64,000 bases of DNA from Manis javanica (taxonomy: Eukaryota > Chordata > Mammalia > Pholidota > Manidae). The DNA lies in the NCBI RefSeq assembly GCF_040802235.1, contig NC_133164.1, forward strand, positions 90,016,302-90,080,301, written 5' to 3'. Made by a program: the position numbers and the translations under genes. Numbering within the stretch: position 1 is the first letter of the stretch; each line of letters starts with the position of its first letter. A model generated the notes under the pieces. That model was not told where the DNA came from. It made no database searches and worked only from the letters and a program-made list of their open reading frames with translations. This document shows positions 12,412-24,799 of the stretch, one piece after another.

Positions 12412-12878
12412 ATAGGGTTTATATCTGCTTAGAAAAGTTGTGTGTAGTGTGTATGTGTGTAAATATCTCTTATGTGAACATGACTCTAAGAACCTGAGTT
12501 GACAGAGGAACAGTGAAAAAAGTCGGGGAGAAATGAGAAAGACAAAGTTTACATGATGAAGATTTTGGAAGATCACTATAGAGGATCTAATCACTATATT
12601 CACTAAGCTCACTAAGAGGATATATTAGTTAAATTCCAAAGACAGTACACAGTATGGCTGTAGAAACAGATTGCTCTTCAGGCAGTAGAGTAGAAACAAA
12701 CATTGCTTCTAGCTTACTCAGGATATGGGAAGGTAAAACCAGAAAACAAAGTTCAGTGTCACTGTCTAATATCAGTTTGGCTCATTTGTCTGCCTGCCTT
12801 TTGTTGTTATCCCAAATGGTTCCTTAAAGATCAAACAGTGTCTGTTTGATATAGGGTTTATATCTGCTTAGAAAAGTT
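12412..12878. repeat. 28-bp direct repeat pair, 439 bp apart
   Basis: An identical 28-bp segment starting atagggtttatatctgctta occurs at 12412-12439 and 12851-12878. The 411 bp between the copies have no recognised element. The sequence after the second copy has a TATA-like motif near 13060 and AATAAA near 13094, so an old LTR is possible but unproven. Confidence 0.6.
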
Positions 12879-14089
12879 AGATCCTATCCTAAGGACTGCA
12901 TAGGCTTAAATGCAGAGTCACTCTGGGCTAAAGGGACACTATCTGGGGTTATACAGGTGACATAGGCTCCCACTTTGTAGGGCATTTCTTCCCCTGAGTG
13001 ATATCCTCCTACCTTCTGACTGGTTTAATTCCCCAACTGCTATTCCTCTGGGACCTTTGTATAAATTTGGCCACACGGTTGTTCAGTTCTTCACAATAAA
13101 AATATAGCCATTAACATGTGGCATTTTCTTTCTCTAAATAGAACTTCCTAATGGGAATCCCAGTTTTAAATAATGATGGTGGCACCTCTAATACCCTACA
13201 TGTTCTGTTGATCCCAAGGACTATGGCTCTCCCAGATTTTCAGTGACTTGCAATATGGAGAAAGGAACCATTCTTTGAGGACTGTGTCACCTAGCTTTTA
13301 CTCTGGTCTCTCTCTCTGGCATGAAGCAGCACCAGCTATTAGAACTTGGTGATGTGGGCAAGAGCTAACTACCATCCCTAGTGCACTGGTCCCCGATCAT
13401 CTCCTAGAAAGCAGATGTGAGCAGGAAAGACAGATGTTTCATAACAAGGCTCAGTGGGGCTGCTGAACCCTCCAAAGTTATTCCAAAACTGGTTACTTTG
13501 CTGCCTGGCAGCATTACTACCAAGTTGCCCGTATGCATCAGAACCACGGAACTAAGTTCATTCTTGCACAAACCATTTATCTGAATGCTTCATCCTGGGA
13601 TTTTTCTTAGATGGAGCCCCATTTTTGGTAGGCTTCCCCACAAGACCAATCATGTTTACCTTTCTCCCCAGTACCTTCAAAATAGGGAGAATGGGGTGAT
13701 AGAGGAGGGAGGAGGGAATGACCCAGACATGGGAGCAAACATCTCACTTGTCTGCTATCTCTCATCTTTTCCCCACTTTTCCAGAGCACAGGCTCTACAG
13801 GGTGGTCCCTGGCTTTCCCCAGGCCTCCACTGTGGCATTTCACCCACACAGGCCCATTTCCAAAGCAGTTCAACTGTGCAACACTTCCTCGGATCCTTCT
13901 GCTTTCTGCAGTTTGATTAAACAGACCTCACCATCACATGAATCAGTGAACGTTCCCTCATCTCCTTGTCTTAGGAGAGTTTCTTCATTAATCCAAATAA
14001 ATCATTAGTTCAGGGGATTTTAGAAACTCCGGTGATATTTTAAGGCCACAGAGTTGTTTCTTCAGTTCTACCACTTAGTGTATGCTAGG

Positions 14090-14330
14090 AGAAGGAAGAG
14101 GGAAATGAAATGTATTGAGAACCTATCTAGTCTTAGGAATTTACCACGTATTTTGTCAATTAAGACAGCTTTATAAGGTGACATCATTGCCAATTTTATT
14201 CAAGAGAAATCTGATTGTTGGGAGTGATTAAATAATTTATAAGCATCTAAATATTAAGTAATTGATAGAGTTAGGATCCAAACTTGGATCTTCCTAGTAC
14301 CATGACTCCTGTTCTTTCCACAATGAAGTA
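14090..14330 (+). repeat. MIR-like SINE
   Basis: The order of features matches MIR: attgagaacctat at the start, a central region with tcaatt-aagacagctttataagg, then gatagagttaggatccaaactt-like sequence and cttttccacaatg at the end. It is strongly diverged. Confidence 0.5.
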
Positions 14331-16049
14331 ATATTATAGGATCCCTCTGGAAAAATGTTAAATTCTTGAGCTTAAAGAGTGAAAGAAGATGAGTTTCAGC
14401 TCCCTTTTTTCCATTTGATCTCCATTTCACTGCTTCCCATTAGCGTCTTGCATGGAACCTAAACCCAGATTGTGCTAGTTCTAATCTCTCACTACTCAGG
14501 GAACAGGGCAGCAATGCTGCCTGCAGAGTGGAAGGACTCTCGCCTGCCATCCCCCAAGCCTAACGGAGTCTAGTTTCCAGTGCTAGCCTTGTCTTGTCTG
14601 CCAACAGAGGCAGGAAATAACTACCTCTTTTGAAGAATCAAGAAGATTCTGGGTTACCTTGTTTGCTTTTCTACATGATTCTGAAAATTCTTGGCCATAT
14701 ACTAGTAACTATAGTTGTGAACTGCTTCAAATTCAGTTTCAGTTCATAAGCCCAGTTTCAGCTCCAATGCAGCACGATAGCAGTCACGCATATCACTAAA
14801 TACTATCTTGAGTTATTATGTTTTTAGTTTAATTCTCATGTCAAATTCTGTTCTTATGCATTATTTTTATAGTTGGTTACACATACTTGTGGCTATCCAC
14901 TCTTATTAAACAAACAAGGAATATATTTCAGGACTGGCCATACTAAATTTTGTGAAACTCTAATACTGCTCTGCACTTTCCTGGGTATTTTCTCAAGTAA
15001 GGTCATACTGGTTCCCTAAAAAAAGGGACAGGTGTTGTGCCAAAATGACCTTTTTACTTCTTGAAGTCTTGCATTTGCCTAAGCAGAATGGTAATTTGTA
15101 CCAAGGTAAGAATTCCATTAAGTCTAAAATACATTTGAATGATTAGCTGGTGATGATGTTGTGGGGTAGGTCCTTTATACTTTTGTGGTTAAGATTAATC
15201 AGTTGCGGAATGTAGTCACTAAGGAAGGCAAATAAATCATTATGCACTGTCTGACCAGGGACAGAAATACAGAATCAGAATTAAGAAAGAAGAGGACTGA
15301 GGTAGGAAACAGAGACAGCAGACTAGAAAAGCTAGGACAGGAAGCCAGGTTGCCAAGATGAGGTCAGGAACACTAGGAGACAAGAGTCAATATGTGAAGA
15401 AGAACATCTAGGGCCTTTTAGGTTAAGCATATGACTCTGTGTCCAGAAACTGATAGTTCCCCATTCACAAAATCCAAATGCTTCAGTGTTGTAGGGATTC
15501 TTTTGAAATATATTAAACTAATGTACACTGATTTCAAATAACCTGAAATTATTCCTGTTTGCTCTGCTGACCTCTACCCACTGAAGCAATTATTCACTTT
15601 CAGAGCAAGGAAGTCATTACTTAGTATTGAGTTTCCAAGTTTAATAGTAAAAAAGCTAACACTTTGGAGATATGCAGGAGCCTGTTTTGTCAAGAAGATT
15701 TTCTTGCAATTTCCAAACTGCATTTGATTAAGAGCCAAAACTTCCAGAACCAAGTTTTAACTTTATATAAGCCTTAGAGGAGCGGGGAGAGGATAGGATA
15801 TAAAGTCATTTTCTGCTGCAAGGGAAAAAGATATCGGAAGTCCTTCTTGGCAGTGGGATTGTGGTGTTGGGGTGTGGGCAGTGCATGAAAAATGAAATTG
15901 AAACTGGAGATAAGGAAGGTAGGTAGAATGTCTGATGAGAATTCCTTAACACCTGGGCAGAGGCTTATTCTTTGCTTTCCTGAGTGCTGTCTAGAAGAAT
16001 GCCTGCCTCTCAGAGAAGCTGTGAGGTTAGTATGTTACTTCATTTGGCG

Positions 16050-16135
16050 TGACATATGCTGCATTCAGTACCTACACAGTAACTGTCATGATCAGACATG
16101 CAGTAAATACTTGTTGAATAAAAGAAGTGCATTTG
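16050..16135 (+). repeat. L2-like 3' tail
   Basis: The sequence cagtaaatacttgttgaata resembles the conserved 3' end of L2/MIR-type elements (agtaaatgtttgttgaatga). It is a short fragment. Confidence 0.45.
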
Positions 16136-17119
16136 AAGCAATGGATAATAATGGACAGTCTTTTTCAGACGGAACTGAGATAGTATTTCTGGTTTCCTAT
16201 GGCCTGTGTGTGGCTTTTAGAGAGTCCAGATGCTTTTAGAGATTCTTTCTGGCAAGGAATCATGGGAAAAAGTGAAGTTACTCAGTCTGCCAGCAGAGAC
16301 ATATAGCACATACTGTCCAAACTGGGAATAACATAAAAATGGGCAGAGGGGCCTTAGATGCTAGAAAGAACCAAATTAGGAAGGGGATCTCCCAGTCCTT
16401 GAGTGAAATAAGCAAATGGGCCATACTTTCCAAAGAATAGAAACACTTGAGTTGTAAATACAGCAAAGTCAGAGATCAACACCCAGAGTCCAGGAAGTAT
16501 AAATTATGTCTCTAGCAGAGGTAATTGAGAACCAACAGGAAGTGAGAACATGTGGATCAGAGCCAGAGTTTACTCTAGCATTCAGATTATCTCTATTAAA
16601 GAACCTTTGATGAAAGATCAGTAACCCCCAAAATGGATAATTAACCCAAAGAGACTTTTAAACTACAAGGGAAAAATACTTTTTAACCTGATCAAGTAAA
16701 TTTTTGCCATTGGGAAATGAGCATCTTAATGAAAATTGAAATCAGCTAGAGAAAATTAAGTAATGCTTTCTGACATGTCTAAATCATACCTGGTATGTAA
16801 AATTTGATCCCTTAACAAGACTAAGGCATGCAAAGGTTTCACAATCTGAATCTATCCTCCCTTTGCAATCAACCCTCTCATTTCATATTCCCATAGGCCT
16901 TAGGCAGCAGACAGACTACTTGCCTTCTCCTGAAAGTAGGTTGTGATTTCAAGTCATTTGATTTTGGCTTATGCTACTTCCCCCTCCAGGAGTTCCTTTC
17001 CTTCCCCTTTTTACCTTTTAAATCTAACGTATCCTTAAAGTCCAGTTCATTATATTTTATATAACAAATATTTAAAATCCTACCCATTGTCAGATGTTAT
17101 GCTAGATGGAAGTCAGTGG

Positions 17120-18960
17120 AGAAAGAGAGATTCCATTTCAGCTATAATGGAGTAGCTACTATTAGACTTAGACTCTGGACTTAGGCTCCTATTATAAATA
17201 ATCATAAAATCTGGGGAAATACTATAAAACATAGTGCCTAGATTCTTAGGAGAAGGGATTCACAGAAATTGAGTCCCATATTCACCCTGGCAGCATTTTT
17301 CAAATTCTTGTGCATGGAAATAAAGGCCAGGCAGAGTTTGGGACTACTGATGTGGCAAGGATTTGGATGACCAAGTACCAGAGAGGAGGTATTTGTAGAG
17401 AAAGATCCCCCTAAAGTCTGCAAAAATATTTCCTTTGGGTTTTTGGCCAACTCCTAACTCCTTGTGTGGAGTAAGGCTTTAAGAGGCTTAACAGGGAAGA
17501 GCTGTTAGGAGATTGGAATCTAAGTAGGGATTTCTGGAGAGGCACACTGTTGGGAGAGGCTTTGGAGTTTGGACCCAGCTAAAGTGAAGAGACTACTATG
17601 AAACTCTGGCAATTCAGTTGAGGCCTCAGGAAGGTCACACCCTAAGAATAAAGAATGTGCTAGAAGAAAGAAAAAATCTGAAATATACACACTTCAGCAA
17701 AATCTAAAATGAAGTCTCAGGAGGATCAGATTTACCATTACTAAAAGATCAATACCAATTAGAAGAAAATAAAATCTGAGCCTCTCTAATGTGTCACAGT
17801 TTCCAGCATACAATTTAAAAAACTACTAGATATTCAAAGAAGCAGGGGAAGGTGACTAATCATCAAGGAATAAAACAAAATAACTACTAAAAACTTATTG
17901 GTAGCTTTACTAGCAGGAGATAGAATTAAGAAGTGAAAAAATGGAGCAATTCAAAGTATCCAGTGAAGCAGAGAGCAAAGCTATGTGGCAGAGTGTAAGA
18001 AACATGTAGAATGTGAGCAAACTGTCTAACCTGTGTAATTGGAGTCACAGGAGGAGAAAAGAGAGTAGACAGAAAAGTATCAATTGAAAAATAATGGCTG
18101 AGAATTGTCCCACTCTGACTGAAAGATATCAACCTACAGATTCAAAAAGTTTGATGAACCCACAGCATGAAACATACGAAGAAAACCATACTTTGACACA
18201 TCAATGTCTAATTGCTGAAAAAGGTAGTCATGAAAACACGCAGGATAAAAGGGCACATTACTTTTAGGGGAACAATAAGACAGTTGATTTCTTGATAGAA
18301 ACCATGGAAGCTGAAAGACAATGGAATGACATCTCTAAAGTGCTGAAAGCAAAAAATTGCCAACCTAGATGCATATATACCCAGTAAATATATCCTTTAA
18401 AAAAATGAAAGCAGAGATATTCTCAGGCAGACAACAACTGAGCAAATCCATTGCCATCAGACCTGCTGTACAAGAAATAACATTTAGAGTTTATAAAGAG
18501 CAATAAAGGGGAATGTCCTAAGTCTGATATATATGCAGAAAAATTTACAGTGAATATTATGCTCTGTGGTGAATATTGAATACTCTCCCTTTGAGAATGG
18601 AACCAGGACAGAGATGTCAAATATTCCCTATTCTATTCAACATTGTGTTATAGGTTCTAGTCAGAACAATAAGGCAAACAGAAAACAAAAGGAAAAAAAA
18701 AGCAAAAGGAGTACATATTGGACAGGAAGTAGTACAACTACTTTATTCACATGATTGTTATGTAGAAAATCCAAAGGAATCATCTTCTTGATAACCAACC
18801 TTAAACTACTGAGGCGGGGTGTATGGGACACAGCCCAAATTTTTATGGACAGTAAGTTAAAAAATATAGATGTTACCTAGTTGTCCAAATCTTAAGATAA
18901 CAAATTCAGCAAATTCCAAATGAGAAAATGGGTATTACAGAATTCATAGAACAAAAGTAG
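17120..18960 (+). mobile_element. Old L1/HAL1-like copy
   Basis: This is diverged LINE sequence in + orientation. Residual ORF1-type motifs sit at about 18050-18480 (gaaaccatggaagctgaaag; tctcaggcagacaacaactg). Sequence resembling RT (ttcaacattgtgttataggttctagtcag) follows near 18637, so internal parts are missing. It has no intact frame. Confidence 0.65.
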
Positions 18961-19529
18961 ACATTGTATCTGCAAAGCAGTGTATATACCCAGCATATAT
19001 ACCATATGTACCCCAGCTCCACTCTTTCATGTTTGTGTACTAATTTATGTATGCCCCATATCAGATAGGAAAGTGTTTGGCATAGATTAACAGAAAACCA
19101 ATTTAACAGTGACTTTTTAAAAATTTGAGATATTTGTAAGGAGTGTTCATTCTGCTACTAATATAATCACCTAGGCTCTCTGTTCTGTCGTCCTTAGCAT
19201 ATTTTACTTGTTTCCTTATGCCACTGCTCCCAGCATTATGTCCCCATTTAAATCAGGAAGGAGGAGAAAATGGTGGCATTAATGACACTAGTTTCTTTCA
19301 TTAAGAAAGGAAAACCTTTCCAAGAAATCTCCTAACAGACTTCCACTTCTGTTCCATTGGCCAAGGAAGGCTGGCAGAGTTTCTGATAAGGGAAATCAGA
19401 ATGAACAAGGCTGGTTTTAGACCTGCATTTCTCCACAGGGGCTCTTCAACATCACTGATGGGGCAACTGTGTGGGGCTCCTTTCACACCTGCCTTTCTCA
19501 TTTTTAAAGCTTAATCAAAATACCTAAAG

Positions 19530-20035
19530 CTGTTGTACCCCATACATATTTCTGTCACTGCACTGACCATATTGTCACATAATAACTTTGTGCTTCTACT
19601 CTCAATCAGACTATACTCTTTAGGAAATCTTATTCATCTTTTGATTCCTCAGAGTCTATCACATAATAGAATAAATGGAAGAAAGAGAAGAGTGGAGGGG
19701 AAGAAAAGTTTATTAGTCTTTAGCATTCCTCATTCCTGTCAGTCCAACACACTCATTGGAATCCTCTTCTGTTTTAAACTCTTAAAACCTCTATGTCCCA
19801 TACATACTACAGATGCTTGCCTTCAGGCACTTGGAAGAGTTACCACCTCCAGTCTTTACCTCCTCTCCACCTGTCATTTGCCTCTCTTACCTGCTGTTAT
19901 GTCCTACTTCTTGTTTTCCTCTTGTCTTTGACACCTTTCAGATTTCTCTTTAGTACCAGAATTCCTTATTCTCCCTGGCACCCTAAGCCTCCACATGAGT
20001 TCTGCCTATTCCAAGGAATACTGTATTGAATATTA
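19530..20035 (+). repeat. L2-like fragments
   Basis: The sequence around 19610-19680 (ctttaggaaatcttattcat; cacataatagaataaatgga) looks like an L2 3' end, followed by more pyrimidine-rich L2-like sequence. It is diverged and its boundaries are approximate. Confidence 0.4.
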
Positions 20036-20589
20036 CCTCTTTATCTTACTGTTTCTAAAGCAGGGCTCTATGAATCTTAATCTGACATTTCATTATTCTT
20101 AAAAAGAAACCTCCTACAGGGCAGAATGCTTTTAGCTATCTTCTCAGTTCTGAGAGCCTGTGCAGGCTTTTTCTTGTTAGTTTAAGTAGAAGCATCTCAC
20201 TGAAGTTATACTGGATTAATCTTCATAAGGCTGATAAGATCTACCCATAGTGAGCTTACTTTATAACTTTTAAGAAATGCAGTTTTCGATGTAAATGTAA
20301 TCTCAAGGTTACAAGATAGCAGTATTTGAAATTACTAAAGCAGATCTTAAAACATTAAAGAAAAGCTCCACTTTTCTTAATAAATAATTAGCAGGCACTC
20401 AATATGGAACTTAAGTTATAGGGTGACTAGTCTGCATATATTTGCTGACATTCTCATGTATTCAAACTAAGCCAAATAGTTAATCTAGTGCTTTGCATTT
20501 TCAAAAACACTTATAGTTTAAGGCATTTGATACCAACTTAATATCTTGTAATTATGAAATATATCTATTCAAAATAGTATATATGATAT

Positions 20590-20636
20590 ATATTTATGTG
20601 TATATACACATACACACACCCACACACACATACAGT
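20590..20636. repeat. AT/CA microsatellite
   Basis: A short run of alternating tatat and cacacaca units (tacacatacacacacccaca) in CABYR intron 3. Confidence 0.8.
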
Positions 20637-20835
20637 AAATGAGAGGAAGAATACCCTGCATCTTAGTACCCAGCTTAGGGAATAGCCAATTTAATTTTAA
20701 CCAAAACTGAATTAAAGATGGGAGCTTTATAATTTTTAATTTAGTACTGTATTTCAAAATTTTTATCTCTTTTTAAGTAGGTGCTGATTTATTCTTTCCC
20801 CATTTATATGTGATTTATACTTTATAGAACAGTTT

Positions 20836-21008
20836 CAGATGAAGGATTCTATTTAATATGCACAAAAGCTCAGTGAAGTCAGATTTATAATCCCCACTTT
20901 ACTGATGAAGAGGCTGAGGCTTAGAACCATTGACTTGGCCAAGGTCGTGCAGCTCTTCAGTTATTGTCAGGGCTGAATTCCAGATCTTCTCATATGCTTT
21001 TATACTAT
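20836..21008 (+). repeat. MIR SINE
   Basis: It shows the MIR core: ccccactttactgatgaaga, ggctgaggcttaga, cttggccaaggtcgtgcagc and ctgaattccagatcttc in consensus order. It is well preserved for a MIR. Confidence 0.8.
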
Positions 21009-23629
21009 GAGAAAGTTTCAGGGAAGGAAGTAATGGCAGCAGTCCCCTGAGGAGGTGTTATGAATTCATGATTACACGATGCTTTAACTTTACAGAATGG
21101 TGATTATTTCATAGGGCACTTCTAGAGGCAAAAATGGGAAGGATATTAATATAGGGATTAACCACCTAGATATAATTTCAGGTCTGACAGGCCTAAGAGG
21201 TAGACACTTTTCAAAGGGCAACTGGCCTTTCTGGGGTTGCTAAAACATGTCATGTAAGTAATATATCACAGAGGTCCCATGCAGGCAATCTAGGGATTGT
21301 AGTAATTCAGTCCCTAGAGAGGTTGGGTTCTTGAAAACTCTTAAGGTAAATCATTGGTTGGGGAATTTAAGGCCGTCTGGGGGAAAACGGCTATGGAAGC
21401 TGTGAGTTGGTGTTGGGGTGGGTGGGTCAGTGTAGTCAGCAGGCGGGCTTGGGGTTTGCTGTGGCGTCATTACCCCTACTTTACCACAGGCCTTGGGTTC
21501 CCTTAGCAGTGGTCTGCTGCTAGCTGGCATGCCGGAGGAGTTTCTCTATGCCTGGGCTTCATCCTCAGCTTTTGACCTTCCTCTCCAGCCTGCACCATAC
21601 TCGGGCCCCTTGTTTCTTATTCCGTGGTGCTGGGCTGATGAGCAGGGCTGCGTGGCTTTCTCAGTGTTCTGCTGGTCGGCCATGTGGCAGCCAAACTCTG
21701 TCTTGGCTCTGCAGTCAGTCCTGAGCCAGTGTTTCCTGCCTTTGTCCCAGGGCCAGGAGACCTCTGATGTTAATGTAGGATCCCTCTTTTGGCACTTCTG
21801 CCCTTTTTCCTTCTGTCTGTCATGTGAGGCCCACAGCAAAGTGCTTGTGAGTGAGTGTGAGCTCTTGCTGGGGTGGAGGCCCGGCTGCCCCAGACTGCCT
21901 GTGCCAGTACATTATGGTCTTTGTTCACTCTTTACCAGTTGGTATGGGGGGGCCTCTCCTTTCCTGGTCCTGACACGGACACAATTCTTCCGACCACTCT
22001 CTCCCTGGGAGGGCTGGTTGCTCTTTGGATATCAGGTGAACTTTATTGCCTGTGACCCAGCTCTCTGATGGGTTCAAGAAGTTGTAATTTTGCTATTTCT
22101 AAGCCTTTTCTTCATTATGATGGGAAAGATTTTTTTTTCAGATTTCTATATCCTAAGTGTAAGGCCAGACTTATTGAAATAAAATCTCCCCTATTCCTCC
22201 AGCCAGTGGAGTGTTCTTCCTCTGAGCTTCCATAGATCTTTACTAGGACTATTACTAGGTACTTAACACTTTTTTAACCTATAATATTTGTATGTATATC
22301 TTATTGAACCTACTGAACATAAGCTTAATGAGGTCTGGTTTTAATAGTCTTCATATCCTAACTGTGCCTTGTGGTGTCTTACTACACACGGCACAAGCCC
22401 CCAGCTGAGTATTGGTGGGCAGAGGGCTGTGTTGAGAATCAGGTGGGGAAGTCCCCACAGGCAGTGGTTAGGACAATAAGTTGTTGCTCTAAGGAAGGAG
22501 GTGATAGCTGCGGCTCTCCTGTCATCTTTGAACTTCTCTCTGCAGGTGAGCCTTTGGTGTGGGGTCCATGTCGGGAATTAGACACCTTACTTGAATTTAC
22601 AAGAAATGAGCGGGTATTGTGGGAGGAGACACTGTAGGATGCGGTTCCTTGGAATCTGAATGAAAACATGTCACCAAATAAAGTTTTGAAACAAATTCTT
22701 GTAAGGCAAATTCTGCTTTTCCTGCAGATTTCATTATGATGTTAGGAAAATGCTTTCCCAAGAGAAAATCCTTAGTCAAGTAATAGGCAGATGTGAGAAT
22801 ATTCAATGAATGGCACTGAGGGTAGTTAGGCAGGTGTGTGAGTGGTGGGCAGAAGGCTAAGCTGACGCTGCTTTGCAGCAGTTGCCCAGAGCTAGGAGTT
22901 GCCGTGTGGTCAGCTCTCGGCCTCCCAAGCCCTGGGAATTTTTCTCAGGTCGCAGGGCTGAGTCCACACTTGCGGATCACCACCTCTTCGCTCCTCCTCT
23001 CTGGCCCAGTGGGCCCTTCTTTGGCTGCACTATCACAGCCTGTCTGCATATGCTACCATTTTTAAATTTTAGGTTAGAATATATGACATTTCCTAAGTAA
23101 AAACACCTTGTAATCCCCTAGTTTTCCAAATCATTGTTAAACTTTATAAGCCAATTTTCTTAAATTGAGGAATGTCTTAATATGACAGCATTTGTTCAAT
23201 TACTTAATTATTATAGATAATTTGAAGAGAGAATTTATTAGCCAGGTTGGAGTATTTTCCTCAACCCCTTTCTCCAGTTTTGTGTGGAAGTTTAGGTCAG
23301 TTTTTTCAATGGAGGTTTTTAACTTCCTTATTTCTAGGCAGAATTATGTTTCCCTTGATGCTGATGTATTTGAAGGTGGAATCTGATTATTAGTTTTGCC
23401 ACTGTGCCACTTAGTGTCATTTATCCTGAGGAAATGAAGTGTTTTTTGAGTGGATAAGGAAGGAAAGTCTCATCACACACACGAAGTCACTGATGTTAGA
23501 GAAGAAAGCAGAACCCATCCTGTCCTTGAGTGTATATTGACATTTGAATGCTCAGCCTATTACTGTTTTCTTTATAATTCTCATTTAGGGGAATATATGC
23601 TTATTATTCTATTTGACTGTTATCTTTAG

Positions 23630-24799
23630 TAGAGAGATGGTCAGAAAGGACCACACAAAAGAAGAAACCAAACGGTGTAAAAGAACTGGAAAGAACATCT
23701 GTAGTTTCCCATGAACCTAAACGGTTGGAAAAATCTACAGACACAGAGGAGGACAACGTAACCAGGCCACAATGTAGTGACAAAACCACCCAGTTCCCAT
23801 CAATCCATGCTGAGCTGCTCTCAGAGCCTGAGGCGGCAGCTGACACAGCTCGTGGTCCGAAGCCATCCACCCTGAAGATCACTATCCCACCCCCATCACC
23901 ACCACCACTAACTCTCTCACCAGAGTTTGCCTACGTGCCAGCCGACCCAGCTCAGTTTGCTGCTCAGATGTTAGGTAAAGTTGCATCTACTCACTCTGAT
24001 TCATCTGACATTTTAATGGTGGATGTGGCTACAAGTATGCCTGTTTTATCCGAGGAGGCGCTGGGCTCAGAGGCTGAAGATCACGCGGTAGCCGCTCCAA
24101 TTGCGTGTTCTGGAAAGGTGGTTGGGGGGGTTATGAGCCAAACATCTGTCCATGTAGGTTTGGGTTCTGAGCCTAAAGACTATGAGGGCAAACCACCAAC
24201 AACTTCCTCAGTCCCCATGCAGGATGAACAAGAACCTCCTGCTTATGATCAAGCTGCTAAGGTTCCTTTGCAGGCTGATATTGTGGTTACATCCATCGTC
24301 CATATATCATCTATCTCTAACAATGAGCCTGTGATTGAAGTTGTTGTTTCTGTTGAACAAATACCACAACAAAGAGCTGTCCCTTTTACTGATCACGTTG
24401 CTTGTCCTAAAGAACATGAGCAGTCACCACCAGTTAGTCCCATACTTGTAAGAGACAAGACGGCCTCAGGCGTGTCTGGAAAATCTGTAGGTTCTGCCAA
24501 ACTTGTACAGTTTGAGGATACAAAAGGCGATACCTCAGTAAATGTGGAGGTGAAAGGCTCCATCACAACAGTATGCTTGGAAAACTCCCTGCACCTGGAA
24601 GTCCCTTGCTCTCCTGGGCAGGAGTCCTGCGAACACGCAGCGTCCCGGGCGCCAGAGGGCGAACCTGTGCTCCTTGGGGAGGCTGCAGGAGCGGCGCGCC
24701 CCGCTGCGTCTGTGAGATCATCCGGCAGCCCCCCACTTCCTGTTCCAGAAATGGAACCAGAATGGGAAACAGCACCTGAACCAGGTTTGATGGAGTCGG
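23630..24799 (+). CDS. CABYR: CABYR exon 4: coding region A
   Basis: The acceptor ...ttatctttag (23629) and the donor GTCGG|gtaaga (24799/24800) bound 1170 nt, exactly 390 codons, both in phase 1. It reads VERWSERTTQKKK at the start. Recognisable CABYR blocks follow: EKSTDTEEDNV, SDKTTQFPS, a proline-rich run, PEFAYVPADPAQFAAQMLGK, SSDILMVDVATSMPV, then QDEQEPPAYDQAAKVPLQAD. The composition is acidic and rich in S, P, T and V with no globular domain. In human this region binds calcium and carries the proline-rich segments. If the donor is not used, translation continues GKRTRY and stops at 24817-24819, giving a CABYR-a-like product. Confidence 0.94.

Larger units (their letters stand above)
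6939..23629 (+). other. CABYR: CABYR intron 3 (16.7 kb)
   Basis: The intron separates exon 3 from the coding-region-A exon. It contains a 4.9-kb L1 (6999-11877), a direct-repeat pair at 12412 and 12851, MIR and L2 fragments and an old L1 (17120-18960). From 11894 to 14090 and from 14340 to 17120, apart from the listed pieces, I recognise no gene or repeat family. The same holds for most of 18960-23629. Confidence 0.75.

Noticed and set aside
21493-22068. 191-codon open frame in CABYR intron 3
   Set aside because: It opens at TTG rather than ATG, has no recognisable domain, and looks like GC-rich unassigned sequence. No splice context was seen.
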